NCBI RefSeq assembly: GCF_028473745.1
Contig: NZ_CP101137.1
Span: forward strand, 620,001 to 684,000
DNA from: Streptomyces sp. M92
GTDB lineage: Bacteria; Actinomycetota; Actinomycetes; Streptomycetales; Streptomycetaceae
DNA length: 64,000 bases
Reading direction: 5' to 3'
Position 1 is the first letter of the stretch. Every line of letters starts with the position of its first letter. The notes beneath the pieces are model-generated. The model saw only the letters and a list, made by a program, of their open reading frames with translations. It was not told the DNA's origin and made no database searches. Shown piece after piece: positions 52,867-62,341 of this stretch. The position numbers and the translations under genes are program-made.

Positions 52867-54432
52867 ATGAGCGGTGTCTCGTGGGAGTCGGTGATCGCGG
52901 TGTTCGGCCTCGCCGTACCCGTGGTCGCCGCCCTCTGGGAGTTCGTCGTGGCCGGCCGCAAACGGCTGGGCTACCGCGTCCAGATGGACACCAGCGCCCG
53001 GGATTCGGGCACGTCCACGGGACCGCAGGCCAGGATCCTCCAGCGCATGCAGTGGGACGGCGTCGACCTGGACGATCCCTCGGTCGTCCTGCTGCGCATC
53101 GAGAACGTCGGCTGGACCCCGATCGTCGAGGAGGACTACGTCGCCCGCATGGACGACCCGGTGGGCATACGCGCGGCGTTCCCGGGCCGCCGTGTGGTCG
53201 GCATGGTCGTGACGGAGTGCAGCCACCCCGTGCTGCGCGAGTTCTTCGAACCGGGCACGGCGGGCCTGGGAGCCACGGACGGCGTGATCACGCTGCCCAA
53301 GGTGAAGCTCAACCGCCGCGCCCACTACAAGGTGCTGGCGGTACTGGACCGCCTCCCCGACGCCACCGGGGACGACCTTCCCGGCCCGGAGATCAGCGCG
53401 GGCATCGTCGGCGGGGTGCGCGGCGGGACCATCAAGAGGACCGAGTACTACCCCTTCGCCTCCCGGCCGGTCCGCTGGCTCCTCGCCCTCCTCGTCCTCG
53501 TGAGCGTCGCCCAGTCCGTGTCCACCTTCGCCCGCGGCGAGGACGCGGTCGCCGCCCCGCTGGACTGCGCCGAGGGCACGCTGCACCTGTCGGGCTCCAC
53601 CGCCTTCAAGGAGGTGCTGGAACAGGCCGCCGAGCAGTACGCCAAGACCTGCCCCGGGGCCCGGATCCCGCTGACCGCCGACTCGTTCCGGGGCAGCGTC
53701 CCCGGCCTGGACACCCTCGCCGCGGCGGGCGGGAAGGCCGAACTCGGCGAGGACGGCGGGCTGGGCGACCGGCTGGCCTTCAGCGACGGCCCCAAGTCCG
53801 ACGGCCGCCCGCAACTGCTGCCCAGGCCGGTGGCCCTGTCGCTGTTCACCCTGGTCGTGAGCGAGGACACCGGGGTGCGGGACCTGTCGCTGAAGCAGGT
53901 CCGGGACATCTACGCCGGGCGGATCACCAACTGGAGCCAGGTCAAGGGCAACCCCCTGCCCGTCCAACTGGTCAGCCGGCACCCGGGCTCCGGCACCCGG
54001 ACCGCCCTGGAGCGGCGGGTGCTGGACGGCAGCCCGCTGCCCGCGGTCACCACCAACGACTGCCGGAGCCTCGACACCGGCAGACCCGGCCGCTGCGAGG
54101 TCGGCGGCACCCGGGCCCTGCTGGACACCGTCGCCGCGACGCCCGGCGCCCTCGGCCACAGCGAGGTCGGCTCCGCCTCCGCCCACGAGGGGGTGCGGCA
54201 GGTCCGCATCGACGGCTACCCGGCGACGCTGGAGGGCGCCGACCAGGGGGCGTACCCCTTCTGGGAGACCGAGATCGCCTACACCTACGGCGAGCCGCCG
54301 GCGGACTCGATCGCCGCGGGCTTCCTGCGCTACCTCGCCGACGAGGTCGGCAAGGACATCATCCGCTCCCGGGGCCACCGCCCCTGCTCGGAACTGGCCG
54401 AGCCGCTGGTGTGCCGCCCGGGCGGGGCGTGA
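52867..54432 (+). CDS. Membrane-anchored protein with PstS-like substrate-binding domain
   Basis: A 521-residue protein of unusual build. A membrane helix opens it (VIAVFGLAVPVVAALWEFVVA, residues ~8-28). A cytoplasmic domain of about 150 residues with the strand VLLRIENVGWTPIVEEDY follows, then a second helix (WLLALLVLVSVAQSVSTFA, ~200-218). The rest is a PstS-type binding-protein fold: TLHLSGSTAFKEVLEQAAEQYAKTCPGARI, RDIYAGRITNWSQV and VSRHPGSGTRTALERRVL. No pst transporter genes are adjacent. It might sense phosphate or another anion and signal across the membrane; inference only. The ATG follows GGGAG. Confidence 0.8.
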   Translation: MSGVSWESVIAVFGLAVPVVAALWEFVVAGRKRLGYRVQMDTSARDSGTSTGPQARILQRMQWDGVDLDDPSVVLLRIENVGWTPIVEEDYVARMDDPVGIRAAFPGRRVVGMVVTECSHPVLREFFEPGTAGLGATDGVITLPKVKLNRRAHYKVLAVLDRLPDATGDDLPGPEISAGIVGGVRGGTIKRTEYYPFASRPVRWLLALLVLVSVAQSVSTFARGEDAVAAPLDCAEGTLHLSGSTAFKEVLEQAAEQYAKTCPGARIPLTADSFRGSVPGLDTLAAAGGKAELGEDGGLGDRLAFSDGPKSDGRPQLLPRPVALSLFTLVVSEDTGVRDLSLKQVRDIYAGRITNWSQVKGNPLPVQLVSRHPGSGTRTALERRVLDGSPLPAVTTNDCRSLDTGRPGRCEVGGTRALLDTVAATPGALGHSEVGSASAHEGVRQVRIDGYPATLEGADQGAYPFWETEIAYTYGEPPADSIAAGFLRYLADEVGKDIIRSRGHRPCSELAEPLVCRPGGA

Positions 54433-54456
54433 CCCGGGCGGCCGTGCTCCGGGCGG

Positions 54457-55110
54457 TCAGGAGGCGGGGCACTCCTTCCACGCCAGGTGGTACACCGTGC
54501 TGATGTCCCCGTCCGTCGAGTCCATCGTCATGAAGCTCACCTCGGCGGGGTCGGACGTCCCCGTGCTCACCCGCAGCTCCGTGTTGATGTTGAAGTTGCG
54601 CTGGACCCCGCAGGGCGCCCAGACCAGCTGGGCCCAGTCGGTGCTGTCGGTGGCCTGCCAGTTGTCGTTGAGGGGGCCGTCGAAGGGGTGGGTGCGGTAC
54701 TCCGTGTTCGGGGAGCCCTGGAAGTAGTACGAGGCCCGCTGGGTGCCCTTCGCGCCGTCCTGGAGGGCGGCGAAGCCGCGGTAGTCCGCGCTGGCCACGG
54801 CGTAGGTGAAGCCCTGCGGGACGTGGACGAGCAGGTTGAGCTGGCAGTTCTTGCGGAAGGCCGTGGGCGGCGAGCCGCCGCCGGCCTGGGCGAGGTAGTC
54901 GCTGTAGGTCACCGTGAAGGCGGTGTTGTCCTCCGAGACGGCGACGGCCGCGGTGCCCTGCGGGCAGCCGGAGCCGTTCACCGTGGCGACCTTGATGACG
55001 ATCTTGTCCGGCGGCGGGTCCTCGAACCCGCCGGAGGGCTGGTGCTGCGCGGGCAGCACGGAGGTGAGGAGCGCGGCGATCGTGCCGCTCAGGAGCAGGC
55101 CGGTGGCCAT
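54457..55110 (-). CDS. Secreted DUF4360 protein
   Basis: A 217-residue exported protein of the DUF4360 family. A short signal peptide (MATGLLLSGTIAALLTSVLPA) is followed by KIVIKVATVNGSGCPQGTAAVAVSEDNTAFTVTYSDYLAQAGGG, the family hallmark, and conserved cysteines (GSGCPQG, RKNCQLN, APCGVQR, KECPAS) suggesting two disulphides. Predicted all-beta; function unknown, found in actinobacteria and fungi. GGGAG before the ATG at 55110. Convergent with the PstS-like gene. Its promoter region contains a TGCACATGT direct repeat. Confidence 0.87.
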   Translation of the reverse strand: MATGLLLSGTIAALLTSVLPAQHQPSGGFEDPPPDKIVIKVATVNGSGCPQGTAAVAVSEDNTAFTVTYSDYLAQAGGGSPPTAFRKNCQLNLLVHVPQGFTYAVASADYRGFAALQDGAKGTQRASYYFQGSPNTEYRTHPFDGPLNDNWQATDSTDWAQLVWAPCGVQRNFNINTELRVSTGTSDPAEVSFMTMDSTDGDISTVYHLAWKECPAS

Positions 55111-55152
55111 GGGTCTCCCATCCCGGTCGGTGGGGGGTGTAGTTGAATGCAC

Positions 55153-55174
55153 TGCACATGTGTTGTGCACATGT
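55153..55174. repeat. TGCACATGT direct repeat in the DUF4360/GH35 intergenic region
   Basis: TGCACATGT occurs at 55153-55161 and 55166-55174 (13-bp period). Each contains the palindrome ACATGT, and the surroundings are AT-richer than the window average. Possible operator for the DUF4360 gene or the divergent GH35-like gene. Confidence 0.55.
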
Positions 55175-55316
55175 CATTTGCAACGCGCTCGCATCGTATG
55201 TTCGTCCGCCGGACCCGGACAGGTCACACTTTGGCCATTTACCGCAGCACCGCTCCGGTTGTGCAGAATGGCCCGGCAGCGAAGCAGCGGAAGTACGGCA
55301 AACAGGAGAGGCTCCC

Positions 55317-58055
55317 TTGGAGCTCAGCAGGCTCGGCAGACGAGCGTTCAGCGCCCTCGCGGGCACCACCGTCCTCGGTCTGGCGCTCGGCGGCAGCGTG
55401 AGCAGCCAGGCACTGCCCCGCTCCGGCGCCCGCGGGCCCGTGCCCACCGGCCCGCCGCCCGGCCCGCCCGCCGCCGACGGGCAGCGCCACCACGTCGCAC
55501 TGGACCGCCACTCCCTGCTGGTCGACGGCCGGCGCCTGGCCCTGTGGGCCGGCGAGATGCACCCCTTCCGGCTGCCGAGCCCGTCCCTGTGGCGGGACGT
55601 CCTCCAGAAGATGCACGCGTACGGCTACAACGCGGTCAGTGTCCGCGTCGCCTGGAACGTGCACTCCCCCGCCCCGGGCGAGTACGACTTCACCGGCGTC
55701 CGCGACCTGGACCTGTTCCTGCGCACGGCCGCCGAGACCCGGATGTACGTCGTCCTGGACCCGGGCCCGTACATCGGCGCGGACGTGGACGCCGGCGGCC
55801 TGCCCGGCTGGCTGACGGCCACCGGGGGCGAGGCCCGGACCACCGACCCCGCGTACCTGCGCCACGCCGACGAGTGGCTGAGCCGCGTCAACGCGGTCGC
55901 CGCCCGGCACCTCTACACCCGCGGCACCGGCACCGTCCTGCTCTACCGCCTCGACGCCGCGCGGCGCGCCCAGCTGTCCCACCTGCACGAGAGGGTCCGC
56001 GCCGACGGGATCGACGTACCCCTGCTGCACGCCGACACCCCCGTCGTCCCGGGCGAGCCCGAGCGGACCCGGGACGCCGGCGAGGCTCGGCAGCTCCACC
56101 TCGCACAGCTCGCGCGGGGAACCGCGCTGCACCAGGTGCGCACCGCGTTCGGCGGCACCTCCTGGGGCTGGCTGCCCGCGCCGTCCGCGCCCGGCCCGAC
56201 GTACGACCCCGCCGCCGGGATCGACGAGGCACGGCGGCCGACGGAGAAGACGGCCCCGCTCCACCAGCTCGGGCAGCTCCTGCGCCACGTGCCCGACTTC
56301 ACCCGGCTGGAGGAGGCCGCCGAGGTCCGGGCCGCCGACGCCCGCCTGCGGGTGCGGCACCTCGCCAACCCGGACACCGGCACCCACGCCTACGTCGTGC
56401 GCAACGACTCCGCCACCGACGTCACGTCGAGGCTGCCGATGGGCGGGACCGACGTGGAGGTCACCGTCCCCGGCCGGGACGCCAAGCTGTTCGCCACCGG
56501 GCTGCACCTGGGCGCGGGGCGGAAACTGGCGTACGCCACCGTGCAGCCCATGCTCTCCATGAGCGTCGGGAAGCTGGACATCGCCGCCTTCGTGGGCCGG
56601 GCCGGGGACAAGGCGCACCTGGTGCTGGACTGCCCGCACGATCCGTGGCCGACCCGGATCAACGAGGAGGTCGCCTGGACGTTCGTCCGCGGGAAGCTGC
56701 ACGTCACGGTGGAGCTCGGGAAGAACAGGCTGACCCGGCTCCGGATCCGCAGCGGCAAGACCGACCGCACCATGATCGTGCTCTTCGCCGACGACGCCGC
56801 CTCCCTGCGGCTGTGGCCGTACGAGACCCCGTCGGGCCGGGTGCTCGTGTACGGCCCGGCGCTGCTGCGCGACGTCGCCCTGGACGGTGACACCATCCGG
56901 CTGACCGGGGACACAGTCGAGGAGAGCGACCTGGAGGTATGGGCGCCGCCCGGCATCACGGACGTCACCTGGAACGGCAGCCGGGTGACCGCGTCGCTCG
57001 GCCGGGCCCACAGCCTGTGGGCCGCCTGGTCCCTGCCCGGCGTCCCCGAGCTGGTCCTGCCCGCGCTGGACGGCTGGCGGCGCCGCGACGAGAACCCGGA
57101 GGCCCGGCCCGGCTACGACGACTCGGGGTGGACGGCCGCCGACCGGAAGACGTCGTTCAGCACGACCCCCGTGCCCGAGGGGCAGCCGGTGCTCTTCGCC
57201 GACGACTACGGCTTCCACTACGGCGACGTCTGGTACCGGGGCCGGCTCACCGGCGCCGAGGGCCTGGAGTCGGTGTCGTTGTCCTACAGCACGGGCGCGC
57301 GGGGGCTGCTGATGGCCTGGCTGGACGGGGAGCCGCTGGGCACGCACCGCGTGGAGGGGGACGGCCGGCGGGGCACGTGGACCGCAACGGCCCGGTTCCG
57401 GCTGCCGGACGGATCGCGGGCCGCACTGCGGGAGCGGCCCGGCGCGGACGGCCCACCGGTGCTGTCGGTCCTGGTCCGGCGGACCCAGCACGCCCAGGAC
57501 GACTACAAGGCGGCCCGCGGGCTGACCTCGGCCGCGTTCGAGGGGGCCTCGCCCGAGGTGGCCTGGCGGATCATGGGTACGGCCGCCGCCGACCCCGTGC
57601 GCGGGCCGCTGAACAACGGCGGCCTGTACGGGGAACGGCACGGCTGGCATCTGCCCGGGTACGACGACGGCGACTGGGAGCCCGTCTCCTCCCCGGGCGG
57701 CGGCGACCGGCGCCAGGGCGTGACCTGGTACCGGACCGCCTTCCGGCTGGACGTCCCGCCGGACGTGGACGCCTCCGTCGGGCTGGTCCTCGACGGGCCG
57801 GGCCGCGGCCAGCTCTTCCTGAACGGCTGGAACATGGGCGAGTACGCGGGTGACGTCACGGGCGAGCCGCACACCTTCGTCCTGCCCAACGGCATCCTGC
57901 GCACCCGCGCCGCCGCCAACACCCTGGCCCTCGCGGTGCTGTCCGACGGCACGTCGGCGCCGGGGCCGGGGGCGGTGCGGCTGGAGCTGCTGGGCGGCGC
58001 GGCCGGAGGGGTGCGGGTGGAACCGGTCCCCTCTCCCGGCAGGCGCCGCGACTGA
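55317..58055 (+). CDS. GH35 beta-galactosidase-like exported protein lacking catalytic glutamates
   Basis: A 912-residue exported protein (Tat-like LGRRAFSALAGTTVLGLAL). The GH35 barrel start is clear: GEMHPFRLPSPSLWRDVL, GYNAVSVRVAWNVHSP, VVLDPGPYIGADVDAGGLPGWL. The family acid/base motif ENEYG is replaced by RLDAARR after GTVLLY (~205), the nucleophile segment (E-F-W-x-G-W) is absent, and only AFGGTSWGW of the FHGGTNFGF motif remains. The C-terminal beta-sandwich domains are intact (YDDSGWTAAD; LFLNGWNMGEYAG). Probably a carbohydrate-binding non-enzyme or a changed enzyme. TTG start after AGGAGAGG. Confidence 0.82.
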   Translation: MELSRLGRRAFSALAGTTVLGLALGGSVSSQALPRSGARGPVPTGPPPGPPAADGQRHHVALDRHSLLVDGRRLALWAGEMHPFRLPSPSLWRDVLQKMHAYGYNAVSVRVAWNVHSPAPGEYDFTGVRDLDLFLRTAAETRMYVVLDPGPYIGADVDAGGLPGWLTATGGEARTTDPAYLRHADEWLSRVNAVAARHLYTRGTGTVLLYRLDAARRAQLSHLHERVRADGIDVPLLHADTPVVPGEPERTRDAGEARQLHLAQLARGTALHQVRTAFGGTSWGWLPAPSAPGPTYDPAAGIDEARRPTEKTAPLHQLGQLLRHVPDFTRLEEAAEVRAADARLRVRHLANPDTGTHAYVVRNDSATDVTSRLPMGGTDVEVTVPGRDAKLFATGLHLGAGRKLAYATVQPMLSMSVGKLDIAAFVGRAGDKAHLVLDCPHDPWPTRINEEVAWTFVRGKLHVTVELGKNRLTRLRIRSGKTDRTMIVLFADDAASLRLWPYETPSGRVLVYGPALLRDVALDGDTIRLTGDTVEESDLEVWAPPGITDVTWNGSRVTASLGRAHSLWAAWSLPGVPELVLPALDGWRRRDENPEARPGYDDSGWTAADRKTSFSTTPVPEGQPVLFADDYGFHYGDVWYRGRLTGAEGLESVSLSYSTGARGLLMAWLDGEPLGTHRVEGDGRRGTWTATARFRLPDGSRAALRERPGADGPPVLSVLVRRTQHAQDDYKAARGLTSAAFEGASPEVAWRIMGTAAADPVRGPLNNGGLYGERHGWHLPGYDDGDWEPVSSPGGGDRRQGVTWYRTAFRLDVPPDVDASVGLVLDGPGRGQLFLNGWNMGEYAGDVTGEPHTFVLPNGILRTRAAANTLALAVLSDGTSAPGPGAVRLELLGGAAGGVRVEPVPSPGRRRD

Positions 58056-58091
58056 GACCGAGGCACCGACGGCGCTCGGGGACGGACCGCG

Positions 58092-61000
58092 TCATCCGTC
58101 GTGGCAGAGGGGCTCCCGGGGGAGGGAGACGCCCAGGCCCTCCTTTTCGGCAGGGGTGAACTCCCGGTAACCGATCACGCGGCACAGCTGGCGCTCCCAC
58201 AGAGCCGCGTCGAGCCGGATGAACCGGTACGCGGAGTCCACCATCTCGTCGTCCCGGAACATGAGGCTCCTGCCATCGGCCGATGCGTCGACGTAGGAGT
58301 ACCCCCGGAAGCCGTCGACGGGGACGCCGAAGGTGTAGGTGTCCTCCGACCTGCCCGCGCCGATGTCGTAGAAGTGCACCGAGGTACGCGACGCCAGCAG
58401 GAAACGCCCGTCGCGGAGGAACTGGGCGACAAAGCCACGGCTGTGGGGGTCGCTGGTGAAGATCGGCCCGATTTCCTTGTGCGGCGGGTCGCTCTGCCAG
58501 AGTTCGACGTTCCCTCCTCTGCGGAGCACGGCGAAGGACTCTCCGTCCGGGGCGAACTCGGCCCTCGCCGTGTCCGGTCCCGTCCTGACCGTCCTCAGCT
58601 CGCTCCCCGTCACCGGATCGATGATGTGGACCCTCGGGTCGCCCCACACGACGACGGCCAGGTGACCGGGCTCCGGAGAGTGGCTGACCTGGAGAACGCT
58701 CTTGGCGGTGACCCCGTTGATCAGACGGCGCAAGTCCGTCCGCGCCGTCTGCCGTCCGGTCCTCCGGTCCCACTGCTGCACCACCGGGCCGGACACCGTC
58801 ACCACGCTGTCCTTGGACAGGAGGTAACTGAACGTCGAGCCACCGTCCGGCGGATCCGCCGCGGTGATCGTACGGAGAGGGCGCAGGTCCGAGGCCCGGC
58901 GCAGCACGACGGTGCGCTTCCCGGTCTGGTCGGCCACCACCTCCCCGTCCGCGCTGAACCCGAGCACCGCGTCCCGGTTTTCGAAGTCGCCCGCCCGGCG
59001 TTCCGCCTCGGCCAGCACTTTGCCGCCCTCGTCCGACGCGCGGCGCACGATTCGCTTCCCGCTGTCCGCCAGGCCCACGAAGGACCTCCCGTCCGGAGAG
59101 AAGGCCGCAAGCGGCAGCGGATCCATCCGGGGGCTCTGCGGCCGGGCCGGAATGAACAGCACGCTCTTCTCGGTGGCGGCCAGGATCACTGGGGCACCGT
59201 CGACCGTGACCACCTTCTGGACCGTTGTGCTCGGGTCCACGGCTCTCCCGGTGGAGAAACGCCGACCGTTTTCGAGGTCGAGCAGGTGGAAACGGTATCC
59301 GCCCGTACCGCCGTACTCCTGTGTCACCGCCCATCTGCCGCTGTCGGCGACGGCTTCCAACCCGCACTGCTCATCGTCTCCCAGGCCCGAGCCCGTGTAG
59401 CGGAGCGTCTCCTGTGGACGCCCGGTCCTCCGTACGGTGAGTACGCGCTCTCCGTGCTCCTTCGAGGGCTCGCAGACGGCTACGGCGTTCCCCGCGTCGG
59501 ACACCTCGAAGAGCGGGGTCGGTGCCACGACGACCCGCGAGTTCCGCGTGCTTCGGTCGATGGCGAGCAGCGTGCCCTTCTCGGTCTCCCGGTCCCAGAC
59601 ACTGGCCAGCAGCTCTCGGTCGTCCGAGCCGATGTGCACACCGTCGAAGCGGCTGGTCTCCGACGACCCGGTGGGCAGCGGAACCGTTCCCGACGTTCCC
59701 CTTTCGAGATCCCACCAGGCGATCGCCGTGGCGTCCGCCCCGGTCTGTGCGACGATCCGCCCGTCACTCGACACCGCGGCGTCGTCACCGGCGGTGCTGT
59801 AGCCGGGGGGCGGTTCGAGCTGGGGCGGCAGATGATGCCCGGGGCCGGCCAGCTCACCGGGATCGCCGTCGCGCCGCACGTCGAACCACACCAGTTCCCG
59901 CTCGTCGGTGAAGAACCCGGCCCGGCTACCGTCCGGGGAGACGAAGCTCAGTCTGGCCTGGTACGGCAGGTCGAGCCGTTGGGTGCGTACCGTTCCCGTG
60001 GCAGCGTGCACGTACAGCGTGGGTTTGCCGAAGTCCGAGTGCACGAGGACCACTTCGCCGTCCTCGCTCGCGGCGACGCCACCGACCGAGCCGTCGGACC
60101 CGGACAGCATGCGCTGATCGGGACGGTGGGCGAGCCGGGCCCGCAGCAGGGCGTCCCGGGCCTGCTCGGTCGGGGACGTCCGGTAGGCCGCCAGCGCCGT
60201 CATGACGGAGACCACCGGGTCCGACGTCCCCAGGTCGGCCGAGCTCTGCGCCAGCGCGCGCGAGGCGGACTCCGCGGCGCGCTGGTCACTGACGTAGCGG
60301 TAGTAGGCGAACAGTGCGCCGAAGAGGACCGCGAGGGCGGTGAGGGAGGCGATGGCGGTGGTCAGCGCGCGCCGTCTCCGCCGTCGCGCGTGCCGGTAGG
60401 TCCGACCGCGACGCAGGTAGTCCCGCTCGGCGTCGGTCAGGAACCGGCCGCGGTCGGGCAGCCAGCGTTCGGCCGCTTCCAGGGCCGACCAGGACGGCAG
60501 GAGATCCGGCGGCCTTCCCCCGTGCTCCCAGCGTTCGCTGTCGTGGCGCAGCGTTTCACGCCAGACGAGAAACGCCCGGTCCTCCTCGGTCCAGTCGGCC
60601 AGGCGCCGCCATTCGCCGATGAGGGCCTCGTGCGCCACCTCGACCGTCTCCAAGCCCTCGGCGTTGCGCCCGGTGACGAGCAGGCGTGCGTCGGCCAGGG
60701 TCTGCGCGATGTCCCAGGCCTCGGCGTCCAGTTCACTGCGCAGCGCGGTCCGCCGGGTGATCGCACTGGTGCCGAGGGGCACGCGCACCAGTGTCGCGAA
60801 CAGCCGGCGTGCGGCGGGCGCCGTGTGCTGCGGGACGTGTGCGTTCCACAGACGTTCCGCGTGCTGTCCCAGCGCTCCCGCCACGCCGCCCAGTTCCTCG
60901 TAGGACTCGTGCGTGAGGACTCCGCCGTGCTGGTTCCGCCACAGCCGGTCCAGGGTGAAGCCGAGCAGGGGCAGCGCGCCCGGTTCCTGCCCCGCGTCGG

Positions 61001-62339
61001 CGAGCACCCGCTCGACGAGACCGGCCTCGTAGCCGACTCCCGGTACGGCGTCCACCGGTGCGGTGACGATCCGGCGAAGCTGCCGCGGGCCGGGAGCGGC
61101 GAGGGCGTGGAGCCGGTTGCGGAAGGCCGCGCCCACCTGTGCATGGGTCAGCGCACTGTCCAGGAAGTCGGCGCGGAGGGTGGTGAGCACGTGCAGGCCC
61201 TCGGGCAGGGGCGCGGCGTAGAGCGCGCCGGCCAACTCGTCCACGAGGCCGGGGGCGGAGACGAGCAGTTCCTCGAACTGGTCGACGACGAGGAGCAGGG
61301 CGCGGGTTCCCCGGCGTTCCCGTATCGCGCTGACGGTGTCCGCGATGCCCTGCCGCTCGAGGACGCTCACCAAGGACGGAAGCCGCTCCAGCCGGTCGAC
61401 GGCGGACAGGCCGGGTTCCAGCAGGGGCAGTAGCGCGGCCGCCAGTGCGGCCAGTGGCCGGCTGCCGGAGGCGGGCCGCAGTACGCCCACGGAGAATCCC
61501 TGGGCACGCAGGCGGGGTACCACGCCGGCCAGGGCCAGCGATGACTTGCCCGACCCCGACGGGCCGACCAGGCAGACCTGGCGTTCGGCGGCCACCTCGG
61601 CGGTCAGCTCCTCGCTCTCCTCCTCCCTGCCGTGGAAGCACGCGGCGTCCGTCTCCCGGAACGGGGCCAGGCCGCGGAACGGGGAGACCGGCGACGTCAG
61701 GGCCCGCAACGGCTCCCATAGGCGCAGCAGCGCGTCGGAGGGGATGAGATAGCTCGCCGCGGGCTCCCCGGACTCCGCCACGGCCACCATGCCGACGACG
61801 GCGGACAGATCCTCGTCCCACACGGGACTGCCGCTGAATCCCCCGGAGACCCGGTAGCCGTGGGATGCCAGGTCGGCCTGGATCCATCCGTCGGCCTGGC
61901 GGGAGCGGAGCACTCCGGCGTGCCACACGCCGGCCGGGCGCCCCTGGGGGAAGCCGAAGATCCGGGCCGGGTGCCCCCACACGTCCGGCGCGTCGACCAT
62001 TCTCACCGGGCGTGCCCGCGGGAGCACGGTTTCCAGACGCAGCACCGCCACGTCGTCGTCCCCCGCCGCGAAGTGCACGATCCGGGCCGGCACCGCGGCC
62101 CGGCCGGACTCGGCCGCGGGCAGGAGAGGCAGCTCGACGAACACCCGCGCCGTCGCCGCGGGAGGGTGGTCCTCGGGCGTTCCGAGGGCGGCGCTCACCA
62201 CGTGGGCGCAGGTCAGGGCGGTCTGCTCGCCGACCAGAAAACCGGCGCCCCAGCAGTTTCCCTGCCGGTCCGTGACGCGCAGGACGGCCGAGTCGAGCGC
62301 CGCCGGGCCGTTCCCGCCTGTCGGGGCGGTTTCCGGCAC
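58092..62339 (-). CDS. Trypsin-like protease - STAND NTPase - beta-propeller protein
   Basis: A protein of about 1,415 residues. Residues ~15-200: trypsin-fold protease with His46 (TCAHVV), Asp96 (DDDVAVL) and Ser169 (GFSGSPVW). Residues ~225-560: STAND-type NTPase with Walker A GPSGSGKSSL (~260), Walker B LLLVVDQFEELL (~350) and a helical arm ending in VEVAHEALIGEWRRL. A membrane-like helix (TTAIASLTALAVLFGALFAYYRYV) lies near 670. The last ~700 residues are repeat beta-propeller blades of the WD40 kind (DGSVGGVAASEDGEVV, SPDGRSFVGLADSG, FAPDGESFAVL). Such trypsin-STAND proteins are predicted inducible conflict (defence) effectors. GTG at 62339 chosen just after the TRYPCO stop; an ATG at 62399 overlaps it. 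Confidence 0.87.
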   Translation of the reverse strand: MPETAPTGGNGPAALDSAVLRVTDRQGNCWGAGFLVGEQTALTCAHVVSAALGTPEDHPPAATARVFVELPLLPAAESGRAAVPARIVHFAAGDDDVAVLRLETVLPRARPVRMVDAPDVWGHPARIFGFPQGRPAGVWHAGVLRSRQADGWIQADLASHGYRVSGGFSGSPVWDEDLSAVVGMVAVAESGEPAASYLIPSDALLRLWEPLRALTSPVSPFRGLAPFRETDAACFHGREEESEELTAEVAAERQVCLVGPSGSGKSSLALAGVVPRLRAQGFSVGVLRPASGSRPLAALAAALLPLLEPGLSAVDRLERLPSLVSVLERQGIADTVSAIRERRGTRALLLVVDQFEELLVSAPGLVDELAGALYAAPLPEGLHVLTTLRADFLDSALTHAQVGAAFRNRLHALAAPGPRQLRRIVTAPVDAVPGVGYEAGLVERVLADAGQEPGALPLLGFTLDRLWRNQHGGVLTHESYEELGGVAGALGQHAERLWNAHVPQHTAPAARRLFATLVRVPLGTSAITRRTALRSELDAEAWDIAQTLADARLLVTGRNAEGLETVEVAHEALIGEWRRLADWTEEDRAFLVWRETLRHDSERWEHGGRPPDLLPSWSALEAAERWLPDRGRFLTDAERDYLRRGRTYRHARRRRRRALTTAIASLTALAVLFGALFAYYRYVSDQRAAESASRALAQSSADLGTSDPVVSVMTALAAYRTSPTEQARDALLRARLAHRPDQRMLSGSDGSVGGVAASEDGEVVLVHSDFGKPTLYVHAATGTVRTQRLDLPYQARLSFVSPDGSRAGFFTDERELVWFDVRRDGDPGELAGPGHHLPPQLEPPPGYSTAGDDAAVSSDGRIVAQTGADATAIAWWDLERGTSGTVPLPTGSSETSRFDGVHIGSDDRELLASVWDRETEKGTLLAIDRSTRNSRVVVAPTPLFEVSDAGNAVAVCEPSKEHGERVLTVRRTGRPQETLRYTGSGLGDDEQCGLEAVADSGRWAVTQEYGGTGGYRFHLLDLENGRRFSTGRAVDPSTTVQKVVTVDGAPVILAATEKSVLFIPARPQSPRMDPLPLAAFSPDGRSFVGLADSGKRIVRRASDEGGKVLAEAERRAGDFENRDAVLGFSADGEVVADQTGKRTVVLRRASDLRPLRTITAADPPDGGSTFSYLLSKDSVVTVSGPVVQQWDRRTGRQTARTDLRRLINGVTAKSVLQVSHSPEPGHLAVVVWGDPRVHIIDPVTGSELRTVRTGPDTARAEFAPDGESFAVLRRGGNVELWQSDPPHKEIGPIFTSDPHSRGFVAQFLRDGRFLLASRTSVHFYDIGAGRSEDTYTFGVPVDGFRGYSYVDASADGRSLMFRDDEMVDSAYRFIRLDAALWERQLCRVIGYREFTPAEKEGLGVSLPREPLCHDG

Positions 62340-62341
62340 CC

